64,000 nt of DNA from Penicillium oxalicum (lineage: Eukaryota > Ascomycota > Eurotiomycetes > Eurotiales > Aspergillaceae): the NCBI RefSeq assembly GCF_001723175.1, contig NC_064654.1:3100001-3164000 (forward strand), given 5' to 3'. The notes beneath the pieces were generated by a model. That model was not told where the DNA came from, ran no database searches, and saw only the letters and a list, made by a program, of their open reading frames with translations. The first letter of the stretch is position 1. Each line of letters begins with the position of its first letter. This document shows positions 1 through 13,783 of this stretch, piece by piece. The translations under genes were made by a program, and so were the position numbers.

Positions 1-51
1 ACTTTCCAGTGCATCATATATGCCATTGTACACATCATTCAACCACCCATC

Positions 52-894
52 ATGACAGAATCAACAAAGCCAGTACTGATCGACTCAACCACCAATCCTG
101 GAATCAGCATCATCACAATCAACCGACCCAAACGAAAGAACGCCGTCGACTCCGAAACCGCCCAACAGCTCTATGAGGCCATCCTCGCATTTGAAGCAGA
201 CTCGACGCAGAAAATCTGCGTTCTGACCGGTTCCGGCAACACATTCTGCGCAGGAGCAGATTTGCATAATGTGGCACTGAAAAACGCCAACGCCGATTCC
301 AACGTCTCTCCGACGGAAGCGAATCTCCAGCCGGTCGGCGATCGCAACCTAGGACCCATGGGTCCATCTCGACTGATCGTCCAGAAACCCATTATTGCAG
401 CCGTCTCTGGATACGCTGTTGCGGGGGGTCTGGAACTGAGTCTTCTCGCCGATATGCGCGTCGTCGAAGAGGATGCCGTCTTTGGGGTGTTCTGTCGGCG
501 ATGGGGCGTTCCTCTGATTGACGGCGGCACGGTCCGTCTACAAGCTATTGTTGGCCTGGGACGCGCGCTCGATATGATTCTTACGGGTCGACCGGTGGGC
601 GCGCGAGAAGCGTTCACGATGGGACTTGCAAATCGGGTGGTGCCGAAGGGCCAGGCGTTGCGTGAGGCGCTACTTATTGCGAAACAGCTCATGACCTTTC
701 CAGAGTTTTGCATGAATACGGATCGTCGATCTGCTTATTACAGCGCATATGAGGCGTCTTCCTTCCAAGATGCGTTGGCGCAGGAGTTTACCACGGGGGT
801 TCAAGTCATTTCCAAGGAGGCAATCGCTGGCGCTGCAAAGTTCAGCAAGGGATCCGGTCGGCACGGCAGCTTCAAAGAATTCAGCAAGCTGTGA
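52..894 (+). CDS. Enoyl-CoA hydratase/isomerase (crotonase) family protein
   Basis: Single-exon gene of 280 residues, close to the usual 260-290 of the family. The N-terminal NRPKRKNAVD motif, the CAGADL segment near residues 67-72 (first oxyanion-hole strand) and SGYAVAGGLEL near 117-127 (second oxyanion-hole region) place it in the crotonase fold, which binds acyl-CoA thioesters. Where hydratases carry their two catalytic glutamates, this protein reads FCRRWGVPLIDGG, so neither is at the expected place. Classical 2-enoyl-CoA hydration is therefore not assured; isomerase, hydrolase or another crotonase reaction is equally possible. The ATG at 52 is the first in frame and precedes the conserved core by a suitable distance. 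No peroxisomal SKL-like tail is seen; the protein ends in FSKL. Family call is firm, substrate unknown. Confidence 0.9.
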   Translation: MTESTKPVLIDSTTNPGISIITINRPKRKNAVDSETAQQLYEAILAFEADSTQKICVLTGSGNTFCAGADLHNVALKNANADSNVSPTEANLQPVGDRNLGPMGPSRLIVQKPIIAAVSGYAVAGGLELSLLADMRVVEEDAVFGVFCRRWGVPLIDGGTVRLQAIVGLGRALDMILTGRPVGAREAFTMGLANRVVPKGQALREALLIAKQLMTFPEFCMNTDRRSAYYSAYEASSFQDALAQEFTTGVQVISKEAIAGAAKFSKGSGRHGSFKEFSKL

Positions 895-1155
895 TGAATC
901 GCGATTCGAGCCATCGATTACATGAAAATTGAACAGCGCCAAGGCACGGCATCAATTGGACTGCACGTATCAAAGTGGTCTCGGGGGTAATGCAATTGAG
1001 TAGTGTACATGGAAAGATTGAAAGGGTACGTCACGACCCTCATACCGCAACGACCAGAGCCCCCACGGGGCGAAGTGGGCGCGCTCTCAAAACGGCCAAA
1101 TTCAGTCTGCAAATGCAAGATTCGGAGACCATGAGAATGGACAAATGAGAGAGCC

Positions 1156-2199
1156 CTAGTTTGTCTTCTTCTCATCTTCATGAACTTGTTCAGGAGCGAA
1201 CTGAATTCGCTTTCCGTACAAGAGGGACGTTCGAGAAATGAGACCCCCAAGGGCATGTCCAATGTATGCACCAATCACGATCGTGATGGGGAAGGCTTGC
1301 CAGGGTCGGTCCCTGCGGAAATTCCATGTCTGTTAGTTGGGTTTCTCTCTCGCGAAGCCGCTCGGCCGTTCCCTTGCTGTAAACTCACCAATCCAGAGGA
1401 ATTGGAATGGCTCCAAACCAAGCACCTAGCCCAGTACCCAGAGCACTACCCCAAACAACGTCGGCAGGCCGAGAGATCCCCCCGACCTCTTTCCAGATAT
1501 CAGAGTCCACCCCGTGGACGTAGACCAGCGCCGTTGAGGATAGGAGGCCCATGTGAGCGGCACAGAGGAATGTTTCAACATTGTGAGTGGTCAATGGAGC
1601 ACCGAAGAGAACGAGAAGCACGGCAATTGCCGGTGTAGCGAGAAGAGAGGTCAGACCGAAAGCGAGGCACGCGGGCTGGTAGAGGGTCAAATCCAGGGAG
1701 TTAGCGGGATGCCACATTTCTTTTTTGAGAGAAACGATTTCCAAAACCAAGACCAAAACAGGCATGATCGTACCATCAATCTGGACCAAACCGACGCCCA
1801 TGAGATCTTGCTGGGAGACTTTCGACGATGCAAAACCTTTCCCGAGCGAACAGGTGTTGAAGAGCCCGCGGACGAACGCGATGCTTTCTTCTTGTCCTCA
1901 ACTCCGACGTGGGCCTCGCTGGACGAGCTGCCTGCTGGTGGAAGGCAGCAGATCACATAGACAAATTGAAGCGCCGCAAGCCAAGGCAGATCTGCTAAGA
2001 GCTCCTGCGCCGGGTTGGCAACCAGTGCCTCGAACCGGTAGGCGCATAGCCCGAGAAGGACCAATGGATGTACCAGGGAGTAGGTTTGCGCAAGCGGCGA
2101 AGGGAGCACATTGACTGGCGGAGCGGACGGTTTTTCGGCAGGAGCTTGACTCAGTGATCCCGGGGATGTGGCGTTCTGTGGGACATTTGAAGAAGCCAT
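1156..2199 (-). CDS. gpi11: Gpi11/PIG-F, GPI-anchor ethanolamine-phosphate transfer subunit
   Basis: Three coding exons: 2199-1774, 1675-1389 and 1312-1156, about 289 residues. The product is a hydrophobic ER membrane protein of the PIG-F family, which partners the ethanolamine-phosphate transferases of late GPI-anchor assembly. Seen in sequence: an N-terminal LAQTYSLVHPLVLLGLC helix, a basic linker, then the conserved FGAPLTTHNVETFLCAAHM, YVHGVD, GTGLGAWFGAIPIPLDW and DRPWQAFPITIVIGAYIGH stretches, ending LLYGKRIQF plus a short charged tail. The second intron (GTGAGT donor, CAG acceptor) is clear. For the first, the acceptor with its CTAAC branch site is strong, but the donor is uncertain: GTACGA at 1773 is used here, and two other in-phase GT sites upstream would shorten the basic linker. 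An in-frame extension upstream of 2199 lacks family character, so the ATG at 2199 was chosen. Confidence 0.85.
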
Positions 2200-3154
2200 G
2201 GTGCGCGCATTGAATCTTGCGGCAAATCTTGGTGTCTGCGAGCTTATCGTGTCTTTTGACGAAGCTCCGGTTTGTTCGGGACGACGGCGGGATGGGGCCG
2301 ATTGTCGGGTGGGGACCACTTTGACACTTTTGCATCGTCATGGTGGCCTTGGTGGTCAGGCATTCGAGTTGCCGGAGGGTGACATGTACTAGAACCTCAT
2401 TTAAGAAGAAAAGCTCACTAGTGGGTTTTGTCGTAGTTTCAACTGCATAGTCTGATGCCATAGTCTCCATTGTCCTGCGGATACAAACCTCGGCTACGGT
2501 CCCTACGGAAACTCGCCCGTCTTCACGATCTCAAACTTGTTGATTTGTCGCGATAGTTTATTTTCCAAAGTAAGCTTCTCAGGGAGGGATCAACAGGAAG
2601 AATCTCAGACAGCAAGATCAATAGACCAGAGCTGTTCAGCCTCCCGAACAGAGTCGACCGAGCTCATTGTATAGCAAAAAGATCCACATTCAGCGCAGCA
2701 AGACCGGCTGAGGTACACGGCATGAAAAGAGCGGGGACAACTGCCACGAATAGAAAAGCCAATGGGGAATTAGCGAGGACCCAATAGTACCAGCCGGGAT
2801 GACCTCGCACGGATATCACACTAACGAAGCAAAGGCACAAAGCCGGAAGCAAGAAGACATTCGAATCGGCAATTGGAATTTGAGCACCATCCAACGCCGC
2901 GCCAAATTAGAGATACCAGAAACCCGCAAACACACGAAATCAGATATGAACTGGACTGTTCATCGACCAAACAGGACAATAGGTGGAAATTTGAGTCAGG
3001 CCTAAGAGTTTTCGCAGCGTCTTGCGGACAAAGCACCGGTGATAGCAATACAAAAAAGAAAATCCAGTTGAAGACAACAAGAACATTTTAATTTTCGGAA
3101 TCGTCGTGTCTCGCACCAGCTTGTGCCGATACGCTATTGTCATAGGGAATTCAT
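2200..3154. other. Intergenic region, gpi11 upstream and RhoGAP downstream
   Basis: Contains the gpi11 promoter and the 3' flank of the RhoGAP gene. A hydrophobic minus-strand reading frame at 2664-2894 has no ATG start and no convincing splice partner, so no gene is called. Confidence 0.5.
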
Positions 3155-5675
3155 TCAGTCTTTTGAAGGGTCAACCGGAGGAGCCGAGTCCACCGGCGCA
3201 GAAGAAGCTTCGAGAGGCGCCGTTTCTTCTGGTCCCAGGGATCTCGTCGGCTCCTCTGCAGCCGCAGAAGGCGCCTCCGGGCTAGGCGGTTCCTCGGGGA
3301 TGACTGGAGGAAATCCGGCCGCTGGTGAAGGAGATGTAGGTGGCCTGAGAGTTTCCTCCTTGGCCTGGCCAGCAGGCACTTCAGTGGGAGGATTGCCGTT
3401 GGCCTGGGAAGAGCGTGGTGGCGGCGATTGATTTGCCGCGCCCGACTCTGGTTCCGACTGTGTCGGGCTCTTCGCGCGTTCACGTTCATCCTTCACGACC
3501 TGCGCCATCTTCGCCTTGAACTTGCCGAATAAACTTCTCTTTTCCGGTTCGTTGGTGGAAATAGAGTTGCCCTGGATGCCCGCATCCAGTGCCAACGGCT
3601 GACCGGCAGGATCGAAACTTTGGTGAGATCCACTGCCTACCGACGCATTGCTCATCTCAGTCCCCGAGTCCACGGCGAGTAAGGGGGGAGAGGCAAGGCC
3701 CAGTCCCATTTGCTCATTGCTGCGTTTCGCGGTGCGATGGAATCGCCAGCTGCGACGATTGTCCCTATAGTCCGAGCGCAATCCATCTTCAGGCTGATCC
3801 AGGTCCGAATGATCGGTGAAGGAAGACCGAGAGTTCATGGAAGGCGTGCGTGACCGATGAGGTCTCAGGGAGCTATCAGTGTTTGGGTGTGATGAACTAT
3901 CACCCAGCGTCGGGGTCGATTCAGGTGCCGCTTCGCGGTTGCCCAAGGTAGCCGTACTTGGAGGCTTAGGAGTAGTGTCACCCACGGCTGCCTCTGTGGA
4001 CTTCTGCGTCGCAGCCGCCTCAAGCGAGGAGTCCCAATGAGGGTCGAGAGAGTTGGTCGAACTTTGCGCACTGACACTGGCACTTCCTGGGATACGCTTC
4101 TTTCTCAGGCGATTGGGCTGTCGGGTTTCTCCCTCGGGTGGGGGCGATTTCGAGAAGAAACTGGCCAACTTCCGCTCCCGCGTAGGGGTGACAACCTGCG
4201 GGGGCGGAGACAGGGTGTTCGTGAGACCCTGAAGAGGAATGCTCTGAGGGGGGCTTCTGGGGGAGCCTTGTGCTTGGTAATTGGGTAAGGGCGTAGCACG
4301 GTCGATGATGTTCAATTTCTCAGCGGCTGCCAATGGTATGGGACCATGAGTAGACGTGTGAACATAGGTTGTCCCGGGGCTCGCGAGAGAAGAAGCGGCG
4401 CCGGGCTGTGACTGCCCAGGGTCCTCCAGGGAGGATGGCGCAGCGATCGGCGATCGTGAACTGCGGTGAGAGACGGACAAATTGGATGGATTCTGAGCGG
4501 CACGTTCCGCAGCACGAGTATAGCGAGCCTGTGCAACGGCAGGTCCCATCTTGGACGGAACGGTGTTGCTACGATGGACACCTCCGCCCGAGATGGAGGT
4601 CGGTGTACCGGGGCTCGGAGCGTTACTTGACTGGCGCGAATTTCGGGAGTTGCGAGACGATACAGAAACATTTCTGCGAAGACCATCGATCCTGCGGTGG
4701 CTGTCGTTGCCCGCACTCGCATTTGAGACGGACCGCCGAATGTTCGATGCCGTCGAGGGACGCGGTCCAAGACCACTCTCCGCCTTGGAAGCAGTGGCCG
4801 GCTGGAAACCGGCCTCCACTTCTTTCACCTGCTGCTCATCGGGTGTGGTGCCACTCATACCGACCAAGAAGTGGTCCTGATTCTCGATCAGGAAGATCAA
4901 GACGTCCTGACTCAACTTGTACTCCTCGGGCGACATGTCGTGCTGAGGGTGAGACAACAGCCCCGGTTGGAAAATTGCGGAGAGGTTAGCCGAGGTCATG
5001 CGATTCTGATCTGATTTGGACGCGAAGACGGCCAGAAGATCCAGGATATAAAGAAGCAGTTGCTTATTCAAAGGAGGCAGCTCCACAATCAGACGCTGGT
5101 AGGTCTCGACGGCTTTGGCATGGTCAAACTGGTCGGTGTCGACGGGTTCTGTCTGGTCTAGCGTCTGTCGCTGATAGGCGCGCAGCGGTTCGCGAAAGCG
5201 CTCATAGAACTCGAGGGGGACGATCGGCTCTGGCAACTGGTTCAAGTACCGACGAAGGACGTTCGCAGCGTCATGGACGGTGTATCCAGACCAATCGAGA
5301 CCTTTTCCATATCGCTCGGGAGAATTGAAGATTTCCTGCAAATCTTTGATGCGCTTCGCAGATCCGCTCAGACGGAAGATACCTTCCACGTCGGTAGCTA
5401 TTGACGGAACCATCAGCTGCTATTTCACGCAGGAGAAAACCACCGAGTTGAATCGTCACGCACCTCGATCCTTCAAAAAGACACCACACTTGGCCACCAC
5501 AATGGGAACGTATCCATAAATGTGACTTTTACCATTCTCACCCGTCAAGGAGATGGCGACGTTTGCATACTTGATGCTGACATTGAGGGGAACGCCGAAG
5601 ATACCTCGAGCTTGCTCTGTCATAGGGACTTTAGATCAGCACGAGTACAAGCTACGAAGGAAATGAATGAATGAA

Positions 5676-5741
<66 letters not shown>

Positions 5742-6149
5742 AGCGCCAAGTCCTTGAGCAACTCGCCATAAACCTCCGGGTCTCATGCAACCCGCAGGCT
5801 TTGTGAAAAGTTCACATGAGCTCATGATGGGGAATCGCGCAGCTCGCAACGAATGCAGAAGAGCGGGAATCCTTGCAAGTTGTTGCACGAGGTGCTTCGA
5901 ATGGGAAAGGGGGCGGAAAGACTGATTCTCATTCTGCAACGTTCTTTCTCTGAGGCGCTTGCGTTCACACATACCTTTCACATCATCCTTCCTCGTATTC
6001 CGTTTGAACTGCCTCCACCATGAGGCTAAATCTCGCTTGGAGGGCGGGGAGTTGGAGCCTGTCGGGTCAGGGAGGTTGCTAATGGCTGAGCTGGCTCCAG
6101 CCCCGTCTGCGACTTGCCGGTCATCATCGTGAGCCGGGAGATCCAAGGG
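3155..6149 (-). CDS. Sac7-type Rho GTPase-activating protein (5' exon unresolved)
   Basis: Recognised exons are 6149-5975, 5616-5464 and 5397-3155, giving at least 856 residues. The joins DDVK-EQARGIFGVPL and VFLKDR-ATDVEGIFRLSG restore the conserved start of a RhoGAP domain. The arginine finger lies in GIFRLSG, and the domain runs on through VLRRYLNQLPEPIVP and the LSAIFQPGLL segment to the HFLVG region. After it come about 550 Ser/Pro-rich residues expected to be disordered. Sac7-like GAPs switch off Rho1 to control cell-wall integrity and actin. The N-terminal exon carries KRDLASWWRQFKRNTRK, typical of this family, but has no ATG in frame; a TAG acceptor at about 6150 suggests a further short 5' exon that was not located. 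The intron at 5974-5617 contains a long GA repeat. Confidence 0.85.
5679..5734. repeat. (GA)28 microsatellite
   Basis: Uninterrupted GA dinucleotides for 56 bases, preceded by a short ATGA-type run. It lies inside an intron of the RhoGAP gene, where the transcript reads (TC)n, a pyrimidine tract upstream of the 3' splice site at 5617. Confidence 0.98.
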
Positions 6150-8700
6150 CTATGACCTGGCCAAGGAGACGTGTAGGCGCGACACGAGGATTGCGGAAAG
6201 CAACTTGCGACTGTTCGAAACCAGAGGGTGGAGGGGGAGGATGGACTGCGGGAACGTCCAAAGGCACCCTGCGTCACCGCCCTCGTATTGGATGACCCTC
6301 GGAAATCCTGGGGCTGGGCCCAGGGTTAAAGGCGGCGAACGAACACGAGACGTGAAGGGGTCTTAAAAGGACGGTTGGACTTGATGGGATGGCCGAAAGA
6401 AAATGAGATATTCTGTCGGTTGGTGTAGAGGAAACTGATGGGTGAAGATGATGGGAGAGGACAAGGAGAGGGAGGGGGCAGAAGAGAAAGAAGGTGAAAT
6501 GATGACCCAAGTGCGGCGCGCGCAATGGGTAGGTCCGACGATAAAAATGGATGGTCGGGTCTGCGAGAAGAGGGTTTGAGATATTGTGAAGGGGCCATCC
6601 GCATACAAGCGTAGAGCGAGCGAGCCAGAGAGTTAACCTAGTCGAGAATGGGCGAGGGGGCCGATTAATCGTTTCGACGGAGATTCTTTTTGGGTCAGAT
6701 TTGGGTCAAATTTGGCTTGGAAAGTGGGCACGAGCCACACTTGCACCTCTATCGGGACCCAGAGTGCAGTCGGCCGAACAAGGAGCCGTGAGGTCAAAGA
6801 GACACTGGCCTTGAGACACGACGGAGAATCGAGTCAGTAACGGAAAGCAGGCACAAAAAAATAGTGTTCCAAAGAGGATGATGCACAAGCTCACGAGAGC
6901 GTTGAACGAACGCCCATCGAAAGTAAATCTGGGGGTGACTCCTCCAGATCGTCTAGCCAAGATTGTATTGATCTCAGAATCCTGGAGTAGCATGAGACTG
7001 AATCTGATGTTCGAGACGACAAGAAGAGCGCCTAATCAAACCATCGTAGCTCTGCGATCACAGTTTGCAGGACTCTATTTGGCGCCCACTATGATTACAG
7101 GAGGGGGGTTTTTTTCCAGAGGCGAGTCTCTCGTCGGTCAGTTGGCCGAGGGCTTTGACTCTATACCCGTCAGTCACCTGAGAGGAAGGCAGGTGACCAA
7201 ACTCTGTACTGACTCCGTCAAGCCACCGATGCTCAATTGCCACTCAAGAATTCCTGCTACATCCATGCTATGTCGAGACCCAAAAAACAAAAAAGAAATA
7301 GCGTCGACCTAGTGATGTGGAGTGCAGATCGTCCTTCAGAGCCACTGCTTCAATCGAACCACTCATCTTCAGCCCGTTTGAGCGAATCGCAGAGGTGCAT
7401 CTTTGCGTGGAGTCCAGGGCCGAGTTTTGGAAGTGTGAGTTTATCCAATAACAATGGTCCAATCAAATGAAATGGGAAAGATCCGACGCTCTGCTGGCCG
7501 TTGGATAGTTCTACCGCAAGAAGACCAGTGTACAGCAGTGCTATGGTGCTGATAGCATGGGGTCCAATATGATTGGGTCTATGACTGTCACTGTCCAAGG
7601 ATTGCTCGTGTTGTATGTACATCGTGAGGTGTCACAGAGCCGAATTTTTGAGTCGCATCAGACCCGTGGAAGGACATTGGCTGGGAGAGTCATGTTGATC
7701 GAGGAGCGGCCGGGTTATTAATAGTGCTCGTGTTCTGCCGGACTACGGATGGTTGGACTCCAGCGGTGCAGTGGAGGGGATTTGTTCGATCAGAGTGAAT
7801 CGGGTGAACCCATCGGCGCTTCTGGAGAGGGCCGATGGAGGGTCTCGAAGACGTGCCGGATTCAGGAACCAGCGCCCAGTGCTCCCCGGGCTCCATCGGT
7901 TCCAGAATTTTGCAACACTAAAGTCTAGCCGACAAGTGGGCCTTCCAGGCACCATCTCGGGCGGATGGGAGTCATTGACAGGCCACAGGGAAGATTTTCT
8001 GTGCCGTTACAAAATTTGTTTTAGTTTTCCGGATATGGGTGAGGAAGATGGATTTTCTCGATTTTGGGACTTCGCACTGCAATAGAGTGATTCAGCAGCG
8101 GGAACGATGGTTCGAAAGTGGAAATGGCATCTGAATCATGGACAATAACAGGGCTCGTTTGATGCCAACTCCTCGTTCCAGACTGGTCCAGCTCGTTCAA
8201 CTCGCCACCCACACGAGCTGCTACGAAAGAGGTGGCCTGACCCAGTCTTCCACTGACCATATCTCACGATGTGCATGTTGAGTAGTGAGCCCTGAAGGGT
8301 GGGGGAGTCCTACATGAGTGATGTGCCGCTGTCCGCTTCCGTGTCGGCGAGCAACTCGATCATTCTCAGGGAAAAGCGGAATCGTCAGAATTGCATTGTG
8401 GGGAGCGTCTTGGGTGCAGATGGGCGTTCGAGGCTCCGGCTCCACCGGTGAAGATCATGTGATCTGAGAAACGCAGCTCCCTAAGATCAGGTGATGACCG
8501 ACGAGTCGAGCGGTGACGGTGATGGTCAGATACACGTGACTCTGTCGGGCATGCGGACAAACGTAGTTGCGACAGCAGCTTCGGAGCTTGACGCTTGGCC
8601 GAGCCCGGGTTGATGTTTAACATCATCGAAACAACAATCTCATTGAACCACTGTCTGATACCATTCTTGCATTTTCTTTGTCCCCTGCAAATATCACAAT
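6150..8700. other. 2.5 kb gene-free stretch between RhoGAP and tim9
   Basis: Divergent upstream region of the RhoGAP gene (minus) and tim9 (plus). It should hold the missing RhoGAP 5' exon or leader; the 6.3-6.6 kb part is strongly pyrimidine-rich on the minus strand, as in many fungal promoters and leaders. Reading frames here are short, overlap in several phases and show no recognisable protein family. Confidence 0.5.
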
Positions 8701-9245
8701 ATGGATGGGTATGTTTTCAGATGACATTTGTATTATACCCCGGGGGCCCCAGCCCCGGCGGCGACCTTTCCATACTAATTCACATGGGGATTACAGCCTC
8801 AACGCAAACGAGCAGCGCGAGTTCGCCGCTCGCATGGAGCGCAAGCAGATGAAGGAGTTTATGACTGTAAGTTCATGGCAGCGATTTCCTATCGATCTCC
8901 CGCTACGGATTGTGCTGGGACGACCTAGCATGCTCGGCGGGCCGTGATTCGACATGCATTCGATTTTCATTCCCCTCGCACTGTCTCAGTTTCCAGCTTC
9001 GGTCCTCCGCCAAATCCGCAACATACTGATTTATCTCGATCGAATTGCAGATGTATTCCAAGATGGTTCAGCGGTGCTTTGATGACTGCGTGAACGATTT
9101 CACCACCAAGTCCCTGACCAACCGGGAAGAGCAATGCCTGATGCGCTGCGTTGACAAGAACCTCAAGAGCTCTCAACGTTTGAATGAGCGTTTCCAGGAG
9201 CAGAATGCCGCCATGATGCAGAGCGGCCAGCTGGGCGGAAAATAA
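8701..9245 (+). CDS. tim9: Tim9, small Tim chaperone of the mitochondrial intermembrane space
   Basis: Three exons: 8701-8708, 8797-8866 and 9051-9245, 90 residues in all. Tim9 forms a hexamer with Tim10 that escorts hydrophobic carrier precursors to the TIM22 inner-membrane complex. Both twin CX3C motifs are present (RCFDDCV and QCLMRCV), followed by the helix [14 protein letters not shown]. Joining MDG to [19 protein letters not shown] and then MYSKMVQR reproduces the family N-terminus, which decides both the start and the splice sites. Intron 1 has a GTATGT donor, a TACTAAT branch site and a TTACAG acceptor; intron 2 has GTAAGT and TTGCAG. The first coding exon holds only eight bases, so simple open-reading-frame calling misses the true start. 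No targeting presequence, as expected for small Tims, which are trapped by disulfide formation. Confidence 0.96.
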
Positions 9246-11947
9246 GCGGGTGAACCTCCTCCTGGGGGAGCCGGGGGGTTCCAATCATGAGGCCTCTCCA
9301 CGAGGAGTCTGGTAGATGACATGAGCTCCCAGTATTGGAGACGATCTCGACAACGAATGCGTTCCATATTTCACGGGAGCCGGATGGATGGGGGTCTCCC
9401 GGACGGGACGAACCCAAGAAAGAAAGAAACAGATAAAACAAGTTATGCGAGCGTCAGGATGGCCCGGATACTGTATCGTGCCTCGCGCTTCGGTGGATGC
9501 GACTGGACCATTGACTGCGATGACGATCCTTGCGCGGCCAATGAAAAATGGAGGGACCCAGGGGATGTGAACTTGCTGGGAGGGGGGTGAAGAGAGTTTG
9601 TGACTCCCCCTTTATGTACAATAGTGAATCAGGTGGGCATGAATCAAGAGGAAAGTCGATTGACGTTTGCTGTCTGGCGTTTTTGTGACATAGGACTGTC
9701 ATTACGACGGTGTATATCAAGGCGCGATCGCCCACTAGGAGGGTCCATTGATGCTCAATCGCATTTTCATCGTTGAACCCAGGCCTCTCGGTCCTGATCA
9801 CCCTAGCATGTACACGTCTTGCTGCGATTGTTGCCCATGGACTTTTTTTTTCTCCTATACCACTTGTCTGATCAGACCCCCGTACGAGGTTTTCCCCGTC
9901 AGAGTGCCCGTGACCGACCTCGTTTCGCATGTCCGATCGAGCTGCCGAGGATGGCGGTGCGATTGTCCTGATCCCAGCCTCTCTATCGCCAGATGTCAGC
10001 TCCAAGCACGAACGGACTCACCATACTCCATTGTTTTTTTTTGCTCGTCGCCCCAGGAAACATCCAGTCGCCTCTTTCGAATCAAAGCCATCCTGGGATA
10101 TTCGGTCTGAAATCTATTCTACCCCCCCCCCCAACACAGGATATTCTACACTCTTCACATCATCCTTGGACAACAAACCAAAACTACCCCCAGTCGGACA
10201 GTTCACATGTCCACTCAGCCAATCCACTCACATGATCAAGGCACCTACAGTACACACTGTATGTATGCAACTGTCGGTATCAAGGGACTGTATCCGGTCA
10301 ACAATCATTGGAGTATCAAATTGACAAAATTCATACGGGAGAAAACCCTTTTCCCCACGGAAACCCTTGGCTGCTTCGGGACTTGCAGACGATAACAAGA
10401 GCCGCGATTCAGACCGGGCGCGGGACCCGTCTGCCGTCTGCCGTGTTCCGTTTCATGCGGTTCGACTCGGTTTCCACCACCCCTCCTTTCCCCTCGCCAT
10501 TCTTTTGGTTGCTAGTGCCCTTCATGAATGATGACTTGTGTGCGGGGTTCTACTTGGAGAAAAGGTGGGGAGTACAGTGTATATTTATCGGGGGGAGTTG
10601 GTCTATGGCGTCGGTGGATGTTGTAGGTACTAAGGTAGTGTTTGATGATACCCTGGTGGAACCTTGAGTATGGCCTCGTTCGTAAGAGTAGTAGATGGTG
10701 TACTAGACTATGAGTACTACTAGTAGGCTCAGAATGGTACTTGCAATGGTTTTGAAGGTGATAGATATTCGCGAATTGGTCCATACTTTGTATCTCCCCC
10801 TAGTCTCTTCCCTGGTAGGTATCTACCAGAGTATGATTTCATACTTCTTTCGTGATTCGATTATCTACGAGAAATTCTACGAGGTATGGACTTTGACGGT
10901 GGAGCCCCGGACCGGACCTGCTTACGAAACTGCGATGCGGTTCCGAAGCCGCTGATGAATAGCGGCAAATTGCAAATGACACCTAGAGATAGCCCTGGTT
11001 TTTTTTCTTACTTACTCCCCATCCAACACGAGACGTTTGACCAAGATAGTTGAGCACTCGGTAAAGCACAGGGTCCCTCTAGTTCAGTGCGTAGTGAATC
11101 CTTGAGTAGGCAATAAGAAAGTAATTCCTTCCATAGATACGTATGTATTCGCTACCAGCTACTACTAGTTACTAACTACTAGTTAGTAGGCAATGTGCCC
11201 TTGCCAGTCATGCAGCGTCTCTCCGCTGTCAACCTACTATCTCTCTTTCCTCCGTCTGCAACATCCCCATTGGACCGGCCTGAAGATCTTCAGCGGATCC
11301 CCGTCGCCAAAGGCTGACGGCGGACGAGCAGCGAATTTCGGGTGACGGCGGACCAGCCGGCCGTTGCGCGAGAAATCTGCCCCTCACCCGGCCGGTTCTC
11401 CTCTGGAGCTTCTCCTCATTTGAGTCGTATAGAGTGTGGGCAGTTGTCAAGAGGTCTGGCTTCCTTGGTCACGACAATCTTGAAATGAGACGGGAAAAGT
11501 GCAATCAACCCAATCATGTAGAGCATGGAGAGAGACTGCACAGGACTGTCATTCCAAAAGGATCTAGTTAAGGGGGTGGTATGGAAAGTGACTTGTTCGT
11601 GGGCTGGACCAAATCGATGTCATTTTCCTCCTTCTCCTCAGCCCCTCCAAGTTTTCCCCCCACTCTCCTCATTGCCTCAATTGCCGGTCCACTCGCCGAC
11701 TGGAGACCTTCAAAACCTCACCGTCGTCCACAATTTTCCTCCCTTTCCCGTCTATCCGTCAATTGTCTGGTACGTCTTCTGTTCCGCTTCCCATCCATTC
11801 CCTCTTCTGGACAATCGGTCTCTACTCTACCCTTCTCACCTCCATCGATTGAACTGACCTCCCCCGGGTTTTTGCCAGAGGACTGTGTTGTGTAGCAGTA
11901 TATCCTCTTAACTGAACGGGAATCTCTTTCCTTGTCGCTCTCACACC
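9246..11947. other. 2.7 kb gene-free stretch upstream of the formaldehyde dehydrogenase gene
   Basis: No coding region could be supported. It holds an 11-base C run at about 10122-10132, an AT-rich part with a short perfect palindrome (11170-11188), and a pyrimidine-rich block at about 11610-11870 typical of fungal core promoters, just upstream of the next gene. Confidence 0.5.
11170..11188. repeat. Short inverted repeat, 9-base arms around one base
   Basis: Arms TACTAACTA and TAGTTAGTA flank a single C. It sits in an AT-rich intergenic part with several related ACTAGT-like words nearby. No target-site duplication or transposase is seen, so it may be a protein-binding site or chance. Confidence 0.5.

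Positions 11948-13783
<1,836 letters not shown>

Noticed and set aside
2664..2894. Hydrophobic 76-codon minus-strand frame
   Set aside because: It begins at TTG, has no upstream exon with a good donor, and the neighbouring frames do not join into one protein.
5271..5623. Alternative RhoGAP starts at the ATG of 5413 or 5623
   Set aside because: Both cut into conserved N-terminal sequence. The ATG at 5623 spans the acceptor of the preceding intron, and splicing upstream restores the family sequence DDVK-EQARGIFG.
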